A DNA stretch of 5,764 bases, from assembly GCA_958346165.1 (NCBI GenBank), contig CATVQO010000104.1, positions 1-5,764 of the forward strand, given 5' to 3'. Positions 1 to 5,073 of this stretch are shown here, one piece after another. Below the pieces are notes generated by a model, which saw nothing but the letters and a program-made list of their open reading frames with translations, made no database searches and had not been told where the DNA came from. The position numbers were made by a program, and so were the translations under genes. This DNA comes from an uncultured Collinsella sp. GTDB taxonomy: Bacteria > Actinomycetota > Coriobacteriia > Coriobacteriales > Coriobacteriaceae. Each line of letters starts with the position of its first letter. Within the stretch, counting starts at the first letter, position 1.

Positions 1-2
1 CC

Positions 3-977
3 GGCAACTTTAACGAGAAGACGGCCAAACTCTACAGCGACTTTATGCTCATGACAGCCCATCCCGGCATCGGCGAGGACGCCAACCTGTTCTTCCGCAA
101 CCTGTCGCTGGGCAACCTGCGCGGCGACTACCGCTTCCTGGGTGTGGCGCCCGTCGGACTGAAACCGCTCATCATGCGCGGGCTTGACCGCGAGATCCAG
201 CGCGCCCTTGCCGGCGAGCCCGCCCGCGTGTTCTTTAAGCTCAACTCGCTGACCGACCGCGAGGTTATCGACAAGATCGCCGAGGCATCGTGTGCCGGCG
301 TGCGCGTAGACATGATCATCCGAGGCATCTCGTGCCTCAAGCCCGGTGTTCCGGGCAAGACCGAGAACGTGCATGTCCGCTCCATCGTCGGACGCTTTTT
401 GGAGCACGCGCGCGTCTATGCTTTCGGCGTGGACTCGGACATGATTTACCTGAGCTCGGCAGACATGATGACGCGCAACACCGAGCACCGCGTGGAGATT
501 GCCTTCCCCGTGCTTGACCCCACCTGCCGCGCCCTGGTGCACGAGTACATGGGCATGCAGCTGCGCGACAACGTGAAGGCCCGCAGCCTCACGAGCGACG
601 GCACCTGGGTCCCCGTGGAGCGTGCAGAGGGTGAGAAACCCTTCAACTCACAGGAAGCCCTGCTGGAGCGCGCCTATCGCAACGCCGAGGCCGCGCCCGA
701 GCCCGTCATTGAGGCGGAACCTGCCTCCGAGGCCGAGCCGCAGCCAGTAGCACCCAAGGTCCAAGAGGTCCAGGCGACCGTCATTGAGCCCGAGCCTGCA
801 CCTGCACCTCAGCCCGATCCGCAGGTCACCAAGCCCGCACCCGAGACGAGCGCCCGTCGCGATAAGCCCGCTGGCAAGACCAAGGCCATCGAGCGCCATC
901 GCCCCGGCCGCGTGCGCATGGGCCTGGGTCTGATCGGCCTGGGTCTTAAGACGCTCATTACCGGCAAGACGAAATAG
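3..977 (+). CDS. ppk1: Polyphosphate kinase 1, C-terminal part (5' end outside window)
   Basis: PPK1 reversibly transfers the gamma phosphate of ATP onto inorganic polyphosphate, working through a phosphohistidine. The reading frame is open from base 3 and 324 residues are visible. It opens with GNFNEKTAKLY, the family motif H-x-x-T-G-N-[YF]-N-E-K-T-A-[RK]-L-Y, so the autophosphorylated His (E. coli His435) should lie only about four residues beyond the left edge. The second conserved His (E. coli His592) is in FLEHARVYAF, with its codon at 405-407. CLKPGVPG, IVGRFLEH, YLSSADMMTRN and HRVEIAFPVLDP are all PPK1 blocks of the C-terminal PLD-like domains. The normal family end is near EKPFNSQEALLERAY (about 636-680). 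After it come roughly 98 extra residues: a Pro/Glu/Ala-rich linker, then a basic segment and a Gly/Leu-rich end (GRVRMGLGLIGLGLKTLITG). The gene ends just before a strong terminator, so it is the last gene of its transcript. The family call is near certain; the tail's role is unknown. Confidence 0.96.
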   Translation, partial: GNFNEKTAKLYSDFMLMTAHPGIGEDANLFFRNLSLGNLRGDYRFLGVAPVGLKPLIMRGLDREIQRALAGEPARVFFKLNSLTDREVIDKIAEASCAGVRVDMIIRGISCLKPGVPGKTENVHVRSIVGRFLEHARVYAFGVDSDMIYLSSADMMTRNTEHRVEIAFPVLDPTCRALVHEYMGMQLRDNVKARSLTSDGTWVPVERAEGEKPFNSQEALLERAYRNAEAAPEPVIEAEPASEAEPQPVAPKVQEVQATVIEPEPAPAPQPDPQVTKPAPETSARRDKPAGKTKAIERHRPGRVRMGLGLIGLGLKTLITGKTK

Positions 978-979
978 TC

Positions 980-1004
980 GTTTGTAGAAGCAGTTTGTAG
1001 AAGC
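980..1004. repeat. Two tandem copies of a 12-bp sequence after ppk1
   Basis: GTTTGTAGAAGC occurs at 980-991 and again at 993-1004 with one base (A) between them, giving a period of 13. The second copy runs into the left arm of the terminator stem (AAGC at 1001-1004). This is most simply a slippage duplication in the ppk1 3' untranslated region; no function is implied. Confidence 0.7.
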
Positions 1005-1044
1005 GCCCCACATTTGAGGAAAGCCTCGGATGCGGGGCGCTTTT
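1001..1044 (+). terminator. Rho-independent terminator of ppk1
   Basis: AAGCGCCCC (1001-1009) pairs perfectly with GGGGCGCTT (1034-1042), and a run of four T (1041-1044) follows. Inside, CAT/ATG (1011-1013/1030-1032) and GAGG/CCTC (1016-1019/1024-1027) extend the hairpin after a one-base mismatch. It lies 24 bases past the ppk1 stop and should insulate ppk1 from the methyltransferase downstream. Confidence 0.85.
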
Positions 1045-1050
1045 CCCTGC

Positions 1051-1056
1051 TACCAT
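1051..1056 (+). promoter_or_regulatory. Possible -10 box for the methyltransferase gene
   Basis: TACCAT lies just after the ppk1 terminator and 34 bases before the chosen start at 1091. It matches TATAAT at four of six positions. No convincing -35 is visible at 16-18 bases upstream, where the terminator stem sits. The reason to expect a promoter is mainly positional: the strong terminator leaves the next gene without read-through. Confidence 0.25.
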
Positions 1057-1080
1057 GGTGCGAACAACAACGCGAATGAC

Positions 1081-1088
1081 AGGCAGGA
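1081..1088 (+). promoter_or_regulatory. Ribosome binding site deciding the 1091 start
   Basis: AGGCAGGA precedes the ATG at 1091 by 2-7 bases depending on which AGG is used. The alternative in-frame ATGs at 1055 and 1076 have no purine-rich site before them (CAACAACAACGCG lies ahead of 1076). This supports 1091, although the spacing of the best AGGA is short. Confidence 0.5.
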
Positions 1089-1090
1089 AT

Positions 1091-2404
1091 ATGAAGCTCA
1101 CTATAGAATCGATGACCTACGGCGCCGACGGGCTGGCGCACGCCGACAACGGCAAGGCCGTCTTTGTGCAGGGTGCCGTGGCAGGCGACACCGTCGAGGC
1201 CGAGGTCGTACAGGACGGCAAGTCATTCATGCGCGCCCGCACCACCGAGATTCTGGAGCCAAGCCCCAATCGCATTCAGCCTCCCTGCCCCTTCGTGGGC
1301 ATCTGCGGCGGCTGCTCGTGGGGCAATCTCTCACGCACGGCACAGCTCGCCGCCAAGGAGCAAAACCTGCGCTCCACGCTCGAGCGCATCGGCAAGTTCG
1401 CTCCTGAGCTGGCAGATGAGTTGGTACAGCCCATCTGCCACACCAAGGACGACTGGGGCTACCGCAATAAAATCGAACTCGAGCCGACCGTCGTCAACGG
1501 TCGCGTGCGCCTTGGCATGCACGGTGTCGACCCCAGCAAAATCGTGACCGTCGATATGTGTCCGCTGTTCGATAAGCGCTTCCCGAAGGCACTCAAATCG
1601 GTCGTCGGCGCACTCAACTATCTAAGCGGCAGCCATGACTTGGGGCTCGAACGCGTGGGCATTCGCGCATCGCGCCGCACCAAGGCACTCGAGGTCGCAC
1701 TCTGGACGCCCACAGGCTCTTTTCCGCGCTCGCAGGTCTCCCGCGTGCTGGCGGACGCCGCTCATCCCACGAGCATCGTGCGCGTGATGAGCAAGGGCGA
1801 AAAGAAGGCCCGCCGTGTCTCCAAGGTCGAAATGCTCGCCGGAGAGGGCTCATGGACCGAGAATATCGCCGAGGATCAGATGCGCTTGTCTGCCCCGTCT
1901 TTTTTCCAGGTCAACACCAAGGGTGCCGAGATTTTGATCGATCTTGTCATGGAAGCGCTCGACCCGCAGGAAGACGAGCTTGCCGTGGACCTGTACTGCG
2001 GTGCCGGCACCTTTACCCTGCCGCTCGCCCGCCGCTGCGACTTTGTCGCTGCCGTCGAGGCCTACGGCCCCGCCGTGCGCGATCTACGCCGTAACCTGGA
2101 AATCAACAAGCTTGATAACGTCGACGTCATTGGCGGAGACGCGGTGCGCGAGTTCCCCGACCAGGATGCCGACATCTTGGTGGTCGACCCGCCGCGCGCA
2201 GGCCTCGCCCCCGAGGCGATCGGCCTTATCGCCAGCACGAGTGCCCGCGATGTCGCCTACGTGAGCTGCGACCCGGCCACCCTGGCGCGCGATCTCAAAC
2301 GCTTTGTCGAAGAAGGCACCTTCTCCCCCGTAAAGATCACGCCAGTCGACCTGTTCCCACAAACCTTCCACTGCGAGACCGTCGTCCACCTTAGGCGCAA
2401 CTAG
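1091..2404 (+). CDS. rlmD: 23S rRNA (uracil-C5)-methyltransferase, RlmD/TrmA family, iron-sulfur type
   Basis: Predicted SAM-dependent enzyme that methylates C5 of a uridine in RNA, most likely 23S rRNA U1939 and/or U747. Starting at 1091 it is 437 residues, normal for RlmD/RlmCD. Residues 1 to about 55 form a TRAM RNA-binding domain (MKLTIESMTYGADGLA at the start). Four Cys for a [4Fe-4S] cluster are present: C66, C72 and C75 (CPFVGICGGC) and C157 (VDMCPLF). The Rossmann methyltransferase domain follows, with SAM motif VDLYCGAGTFTLPLA from residue 299, DPPRAGL, the nucleophilic Cys C393 in YVSCDPATLARDL, and the proton-abstracting Glu E429 in FHCETVVHLRR. All catalytic residues are intact. 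The 1091 start puts the TRAM domain at the N-terminus and has a Shine-Dalgarno; the longer form from 1055 would add a non-conserved MVRTTTRMTGRN. The gene stands alone between a terminator and a new promoter. The exact target uridine (RlmD, RlmC or dual RlmCD) cannot be told from sequence. Confidence 0.93.
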   Translation: MKLTIESMTYGADGLAHADNGKAVFVQGAVAGDTVEAEVVQDGKSFMRARTTEILEPSPNRIQPPCPFVGICGGCSWGNLSRTAQLAAKEQNLRSTLERIGKFAPELADELVQPICHTKDDWGYRNKIELEPTVVNGRVRLGMHGVDPSKIVTVDMCPLFDKRFPKALKSVVGALNYLSGSHDLGLERVGIRASRRTKALEVALWTPTGSFPRSQVSRVLADAAHPTSIVRVMSKGEKKARRVSKVEMLAGEGSWTENIAEDQMRLSAPSFFQVNTKGAEILIDLVMEALDPQEDELAVDLYCGAGTFTLPLARRCDFVAAVEAYGPAVRDLRRNLEINKLDNVDVIGGDAVREFPDQDADILVVDPPRAGLAPEAIGLIASTSARDVAYVSCDPATLARDLKRFVEEGTFSPVKITPVDLFPQTFHCETVVHLRRN

Positions 2405-2445
2405 CCGCTTAATCATTGCTCAGAAAATCATTGGGAAATCGAGCG

Positions 2446-2473
2446 TGGCAAGCGGAGGTCTTCGGGGTATAAG
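2446..2473 (+). promoter_or_regulatory. Candidate sigma-70-type promoter for the DJ-1/maf operon
   Basis: TATAAG (2468-2473) is a five-of-six match to the -10 consensus. It stands 16 bases after TGGCAA (2446-2451), a three-of-six match to the -35. It lies 36 bases before the ATG at 2510, which fits a short leader. The surrounding 2405-2509 gap is more AT-rich than the genes and holds no convincing terminator for the upstream gene. Confidence 0.4.
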
Positions 2474-2497
2474 ACGGCTAATTGTATGCCGCCTATG

Positions 2498-2504
2498 AAA
2501 GGAA
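2498..2504 (+). promoter_or_regulatory. Ribosome binding site deciding the 2510 start
   Basis: AAAGGAA ends five bases before the ATG at 2510. The alternative in-frame ATG at 2486 lies only 13 bases after the -10 box and has no Shine-Dalgarno. It would add MPPMKGTL ahead of a normal DJ-1 N-terminus. Confidence 0.75.
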
Positions 2505-2509
2505 CCCTC

Positions 2510-3052
2510 ATGCCCAGCGTTGCCGTTCTCGCCGCCGATGGCTTTGAAACTATTGAATGCTTGACCATGGTCGATGTCATGCGTCGCGGCGGCGTGCGTG
2601 CCACGCTCGTCTCGATTATGCCCACGCGTGAGGTCGTAAGCTCGCTGCAGATCCCCGTGACCTGCGATGCACTCTTTGATGAGATCAACTTTGACGAGTA
2701 CGACTGCGTCGTGCTGCCCGGCGGCCTACCCGGTGCCACCAACCTGCGCGCCGATCAGCGCGTCTGCGACGTGGTCTGCGAGTTCGCCGCGACCAAGCAC
2801 GTCGCCGCCATCTGCGCTGCCCCGTTTATCCTGGGCGAGCTCGACCTGCTCGAGGGGCGCCACGCCACGTGCTTCCCTGGCTTTGAGAAAAGCTTCCCCG
2901 AAGGCGCCTATACTGGCGAGAAGGTCACGCAAGACGGCAACATCATCACTGCCAGCGGCATGGCACAGTCACTCCCCTTTGCGCTTGAGCTGCTGCGCAC
3001 GCTCGCCGGCGACAAGGCCGTCGAGAAAGTCGCCGAGGGCATTCAGCTATGA
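2510..3052 (+). CDS. DJ-1/PfpI (ThiJ) family protein, 180 aa
   Basis: A member of the DJ-1/YajL branch of the class I glutamine amidotransferase-like superfamily. It starts MPSVAVLAADGFETIE, the usual first beta strand, with E13 matching the conserved Glu (human DJ-1 E18) that tunes the reactive Cys. VDVMRRGGVRATLVS and DCVVLPGGLPGATNLR are family blocks. The nucleophile elbow is AAICAAPFIL with C102 (human C106). The end IITASGMAQSLPFALELL is the family C-terminus, although the common RGPGT stretch is replaced by SGMAQS. Length is normal. DJ-1 proteins have been assigned glyoxalase, deglycase, chaperone and redox-sensor roles, several of them disputed, so I do not assign a reaction. The stop overlaps the maf start as ATGA, so both are on one mRNA and translation is probably coupled. 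Confidence 0.92.
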   Translation: MPSVAVLAADGFETIECLTMVDVMRRGGVRATLVSIMPTREVVSSLQIPVTCDALFDEINFDEYDCVVLPGGLPGATNLRADQRVCDVVCEFAATKHVAAICAAPFILGELDLLEGRHATCFPGFEKSFPEGAYTGEKVTQDGNIITASGMAQSLPFALELLRTLAGDKAVEKVAEGIQL

Positions 3053-3630
3053 TTTTGGCTTCGCAATCACCGCGCCGCATCGAGTTGATGCGCGAGGCGG
3101 ACTATGACATTCGCATCATTCCTGCCGATATCGACGAAACGCCGTTTGATGGCGAGGCCCCGCTTACGCTCGTTGAACGCTTAGCACGCGCAAAAGCCGC
3201 CGCCGTTGCCGCCGAGCATGCCGAGCCCAATGAGCTAACGGTCGCGGCCGACACCATCGTCACCTTTGACGGCAAGATTCTGGGCAAGCCGGCAACCGAG
3301 GACGAGGCGCGCACCATGCTCCGTGAGCTTTCGGGCCGCACGCACCAGGTCGCAACCGGCGTCTGCATCGTTAAGGCAGGCGATACGGCCGCCCCGCATG
3401 CCGCCGAGAGTCTGTCCTTTGTCGATGTGACCGACGTGACGTTCTACGAGCTCACCGACGAGCAGATCGAGCACTACGTCGCCTCGGGAGAGCCCATGGA
3501 CAAGGCCGGCGCCTACGGCATTCAGGGCACAGGCGGACGCATGCTCGTGCACGATATTTCGGGCGACTTCTATAACGTGGTGGGCCTACCCATCGCCCGC
3601 GTCGCGCGCGCGATTCAAAAACTCTCGTAA
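3049..3630 (+). CDS. maf: Maf family nucleoside triphosphate pyrophosphatase
   Basis: Maf proteins hydrolyse nucleoside triphosphates, especially non-canonical or pyrimidine ones, to the monophosphate and pyrophosphate. They are also linked to septum inhibition when overexpressed. The 193-residue product is full length. It has the N-terminal phosphate-binding motif ILASQSPRR (residues 2-10), TLVERLARAKA, the catalytic Asp D68 in VAADTIV, GKILGKP with K80, LSGRTHQVATGV, and DKAGAYGIQG (151-160) with Q159. These residues look like the YhdE-type (dTTP/UTP) branch rather than the YceF (7-methyl-GTP) branch, but that subgroup call is inference. The ATG at 3049 overlaps the upstream TGA; GAGGG at 3035-3039, inside the DJ-1 gene, is a possible ribosome binding site. 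A hairpin terminator follows. The pairing with a DJ-1 protein suggests a shared metabolite-damage or house-cleaning theme. Confidence 0.95.
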   Translation: MILASQSPRRIELMREADYDIRIIPADIDETPFDGEAPLTLVERLARAKAAAVAAEHAEPNELTVAADTIVTFDGKILGKPATEDEARTMLRELSGRTHQVATGVCIVKAGDTAAPHAAESLSFVDVTDVTFYELTDEQIEHYVASGEPMDKAGAYGIQGTGGRMLVHDISGDFYNVVGLPIARVARAIQKLS

Positions 3631-3638
3631 TTGCATCT

Positions 3639-3670
3639 GGCGCTGGGTATCCCCCGGCGCCTACAATTTT
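3639..3670 (+). terminator. Probable terminator of the DJ-1/maf operon
   Basis: GGCGCTGGG (3639-3647) pairs with CCCGGCGCC (3653-3661) through nine pairs, one of them T.G, around the five-base loop TATCC. The sequence after it, TACAATTTT (3662-3670), is a broken T tract, so termination may be partial. The hairpin begins 9 bases after the maf stop. Confidence 0.6.
3662..3667 (+). promoter_or_regulatory. Possible -10 box for the P1 peptidase gene
   Basis: TACAAT is a five-of-six match to TATAAT, 64 bases before the peptidase ATG. No good -35 lies 16-18 bases upstream because that space is taken by the terminator stem. The same bases may instead serve only as the terminator tail. Confidence 0.35.
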
Positions 3671-3720
3671 GGCGTACCGTACGGATCCCGACCGGGCACA
3701 AGGCGCGGCGGAAAACCGAT

Positions 3721-3725
3721 AGGAG
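3721..3725 (+). promoter_or_regulatory. Ribosome binding site of the P1 peptidase
   Basis: AGGAG ends six bases before the ATG at 3732. It is the strongest Shine-Dalgarno in the window and fixes this start. Confidence 0.8.
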
Positions 3726-3731
3726 TTAAAC

Positions 3732-4733
3732 ATGGATACACTGCTCGAGGCCATTGACGTCTGCGATGTCGATGGCTTTTGCTATGGCAACTATACGGAC
3801 GAGGAGGCCGGCACCGGTTGCACCGTAATCGTGGCACCCGAGGGCGCCACCGGCGGCGTTGACGTACGCGGTGGCGCTCCCGCTTCGCGCGAGACCGACC
3901 TGCTACGACCCGAGAACACCGTCGACAAGGTCCACGCCGTCTGCCTTTCGGGCGGATCGGCCTTTGGCCTCGAAGCTGCAAGCGGCGTCGCTCGCGAGCT
4001 TGAGAGCCGCGGCATCGGCCTTCCCGTCGGCCCCACGCAGGTGCCTATCGTGTGCTCCAGCTGTATCTTCGACCTTGCCTTTGGCGACCCCACCGTGCGC
4101 CCCGACATTGAGGCCGGCATCGCCGCCGTGCGCGAAGCACTCGACCACACCCCCACCAAGCTCGAACAGGGCAACGTAGGCGCCGGCACGGGCGCCACCG
4201 TGGGTAAGCTCATGGGGCCTGCCACCTGCATGAAGGCCGGCCTTGGAGCTGCCGCCGTGGCACTCGGTCCCGTCAAGGTGGGCGCCGTGGTCTCGGTCAA
4301 CGCCTGCGGCAACGTTGTCGACCCCTTCACCGGCGAGTGGGTTGCCGGTATGCGCGCCGCAGCCGATAGCGACCAGATCGTCGACATGGAACTCGCAGCC
4401 TTTGCCGCCGCCGGATCCATGCAGATGCCGCTCGACCGCACCAACACCACCATCAGCTGCATCGTCACCAACGTGGAACTCACTAAGGCACAAGCCACCA
4501 AGGTCTCCCAGATGGCCGCAGACGCCTACGCACACGCCATCCGCCCCACGCACACCACCAACGACGGCGACACCATCTACACCCTCGCCAGCGGCAAACT
4601 GGGCGCCCAGGCAAGCGCCGCCGTTCCCCTAGACCTGCTGGGCATGCTCGCCGTAAGGGCCCTGGAAACCGCCATCGTAAACGGAGCCAAAACCGCCAAA
4701 ACCTCCCACGGCATCCCCGGCGCCGCGAAGTAG
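3732..4733 (+). CDS. P1 family (S58, DmpA/NylC-like) peptidase, self-processing N-terminal nucleophile hydrolase
   Basis: Predicted member of the DmpA/BapA/NylC family: Ntn-type hydrolases made as one chain that cuts itself into an alpha and a beta subunit, after which the new N-terminal Ser/Thr is the nucleophile. The 333-residue length is typical. Recognisable blocks are CLSGGSAFGLEAASGV (71-86), the glycine-rich GNVGAGTGATVGKL (147-160), KVGAVVSVNACGNVVDP (182-198), and DRTNTTISCIVTNVELTKAQ (235-254). By analogy with NylC (Asn266/Thr267) the autocleavage site is N238|T239, giving subunits of 238 and 95 residues. NDGDTIYTLA (277-286) supplies D278 and D280, matching the two catalytic Asp of NylC. 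All key residues are present, so it should be active. No signal peptide or membrane segment is seen, so it is probably cytoplasmic. Substrates of the family include D- or beta-amino-acid peptides, amides and nylon oligomers; the natural one here cannot be named. It seems to be a single-gene transcript. Confidence 0.93.
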   Translation: MDTLLEAIDVCDVDGFCYGNYTDEEAGTGCTVIVAPEGATGGVDVRGGAPASRETDLLRPENTVDKVHAVCLSGGSAFGLEAASGVARELESRGIGLPVGPTQVPIVCSSCIFDLAFGDPTVRPDIEAGIAAVREALDHTPTKLEQGNVGAGTGATVGKLMGPATCMKAGLGAAAVALGPVKVGAVVSVNACGNVVDPFTGEWVAGMRAAADSDQIVDMELAAFAAAGSMQMPLDRTNTTISCIVTNVELTKAQATKVSQMAADAYAHAIRPTHTTNDGDTIYTLASGKLGAQASAAVPLDLLGMLAVRALETAIVNGAKTAKTSHGIPGAAK

Positions 4734-4745
4734 CCTAACCTGACC

Positions 4746-4870
4746 GGTTGCCCGGTGGGGCTTGGTTATGTTTGCTGCTCTACAGTCCTGGCTCGCACGA
4801 AGAGCACATTAAGTGCTCTTCGGCTCGTGCGGAACTCGCGACAAACATAACCAAGCCCCACCGGGCAACC
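4746..4870. repeat. Palindromic element E1 (29-bp perfect outer arms, nested inner hairpin)
   Basis: Bases 4746-4774 are the exact reverse complement of 4842-4870, with no mismatch over 29 bp. Nested inside is a perfect 10-bp hairpin, CGAAGAGCAC (4798-4807) with GTGCTCTTCG (4813-4822), around the loop ATTAA. Between the two stems, GCAC/GTGC and AGTCC/GGAACT-type pairings allow a long, bulged rod. The left arm starts 12 bases after the peptidase stop, so transcription of that gene would copy it into a large hairpin. There is no T tract directly after the right arm (CTACCAACC... follows), so it is not a standard terminator. The core is shared, inverted, with E2. No transposase, integrase or target-site duplication is visible. 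Confidence 0.9.
4782..4836 (-). repeat. Conserved repeat core, copy 1 (inside E1)
   Basis: Read on the - strand this 55-base stretch begins AGTTCCGCACGAGCC and ends GCGAGCCAGGACTGT. It matches copy 2 at 4990-5043 at 50 of 54 aligned bases, with one extra C. The central pentaloop reads TTAAT in this direction, as in copy 2. It is a conserved unit independent of the copy-specific outer arms. Confidence 0.9.
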
Positions 4871-4899
4871 TACCAACCAGATTCTTTTCAGCCCAGGCC

Positions 4900-4938
4900 C
4901 CTGTGTACCGCGCGTCGAAGATCTTCAAATTCAAATAA
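4900..4938 (+). pseudogene. Remnant of a glycosyltransferase 3' end
   Basis: Read on the + strand, 4900-4938 gives PVYRASKIFKFK-stop. The intact glycosyltransferase on the - strand ends LYRLASKIFKFN-stop. The DNA match is exact over 17 bases (AAGATCTTCAAATTCAA at 4918-4934, inverted at 5110-5126), and the protein similarity extends upstream across YR-x-SK with one codon missing. Nothing upstream in this frame resembles the rest of the enzyme; the frame runs into E1 and meets a stop near 4848. I read it as the surviving tail of a lost paralogue facing the intact gene, or as an inverted duplication of that gene's end. It is short, so chance or a shared structural role is not fully excluded. Confidence 0.6.
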
Positions 4939-4963
4939 ACTGACAATCGATTCTTATAGCAGA

Positions 4964-5073
4964 GGCCCCTTGGCCTTTAGTTTGATACAAGTTCCGCACG
5001 AGCCGGAAAGCACTTAATGTGCTTTCCGTGCGAGCAGGACTGTTCGCAGTAGCAAACTAAGGGCCAAGGGGCC
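4964..5073. repeat. Palindromic element E2 (21-bp outer arms, nested inner hairpin)
   Basis: Bases 4964-4984 pair with 5053-5073 over 21 positions, with one non-Watson-Crick position (T4976 opposite G5061, tolerated as G.U in RNA). The inner stem is CGGAAAGCAC (5004-5013) with GTGCTTTCCG (5019-5028) around the loop TTAAT. CGCAC/GTGCG (4995-4999/5028-5032) is an alternative pairing that leaves GAGCC bulged. The right arm lies 32 bases past the stop of the - strand glycosyltransferase, and the left arm 25 bases past the stop of the + strand remnant. No T tract follows on either strand. E1 and E2 use different outer-arm sequences around the same core. Confidence 0.88.
4990..5043 (+). repeat. Conserved repeat core, copy 2 (inside E2)
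   Basis: This 54-base stretch begins AGTTCCGCACGAGCC and ends GCGAGCAGGACTGT. It is the inverted copy of 4782-4836. The four substitutions all fall in the inner stem and form two compensatory base-pair swaps (G-C to A-T and A-T to G-C), so pairing is kept. The asymmetric bulge (GAGCC on one side, AGC on the other) gives the core a direction. Confidence 0.9.

Noticed and set aside
1055..1090. Earlier ATG starts (1055, 1076) for the methyltransferase
   Set aside because: No Shine-Dalgarno precedes them, the added residues are not conserved, and the 1055 ATG overlaps the candidate -10 region.
2405..2445. Terminator after the methyltransferase gene
   Set aside because: AATCATTG is repeated directly (2411-2418, 2426-2433), and GCTC/GAGC (2418-2421/2440-2443 region) could pair weakly, but there is no stable stem with a T tract.
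2486..2509. Earlier ATG start for the DJ-1 gene
   Set aside because: It is only 13 bases past the -10 box with no ribosome binding site. The 2510 ATG has AAAGGAA at good spacing and a normal family N-terminus.
3791..4553. Long - strand open frames (236 and 216 codons) opposite the P1 peptidase
   Set aside because: These are GC-rich shadow frames. The + strand frame carries a complete, conserved enzyme with an excellent ribosome binding site.
4748..5017. 89-codon + strand open frame across the convergent intergenic region
   Set aside because: It runs through both palindromes and the gene remnant, its sequence is dictated by inverted repeats, it has no ribosome binding site, and it resembles no family.
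4746..5073. E1 and E2 as ordinary bidirectional terminators
   Set aside because: Placement between convergent genes fits, but neither strand has a T run directly after the outer arms, and the conserved shared core is not explained by termination. A 3'-end stabilising or blocking role remains possible.
4746..5073. Integron attC sites or IS/transposon ends
   Set aside because: The arms are perfect rather than bulged as in attC, the boundary R-box logic is absent, and no integrase, transposase or target-site duplication is visible in the window.
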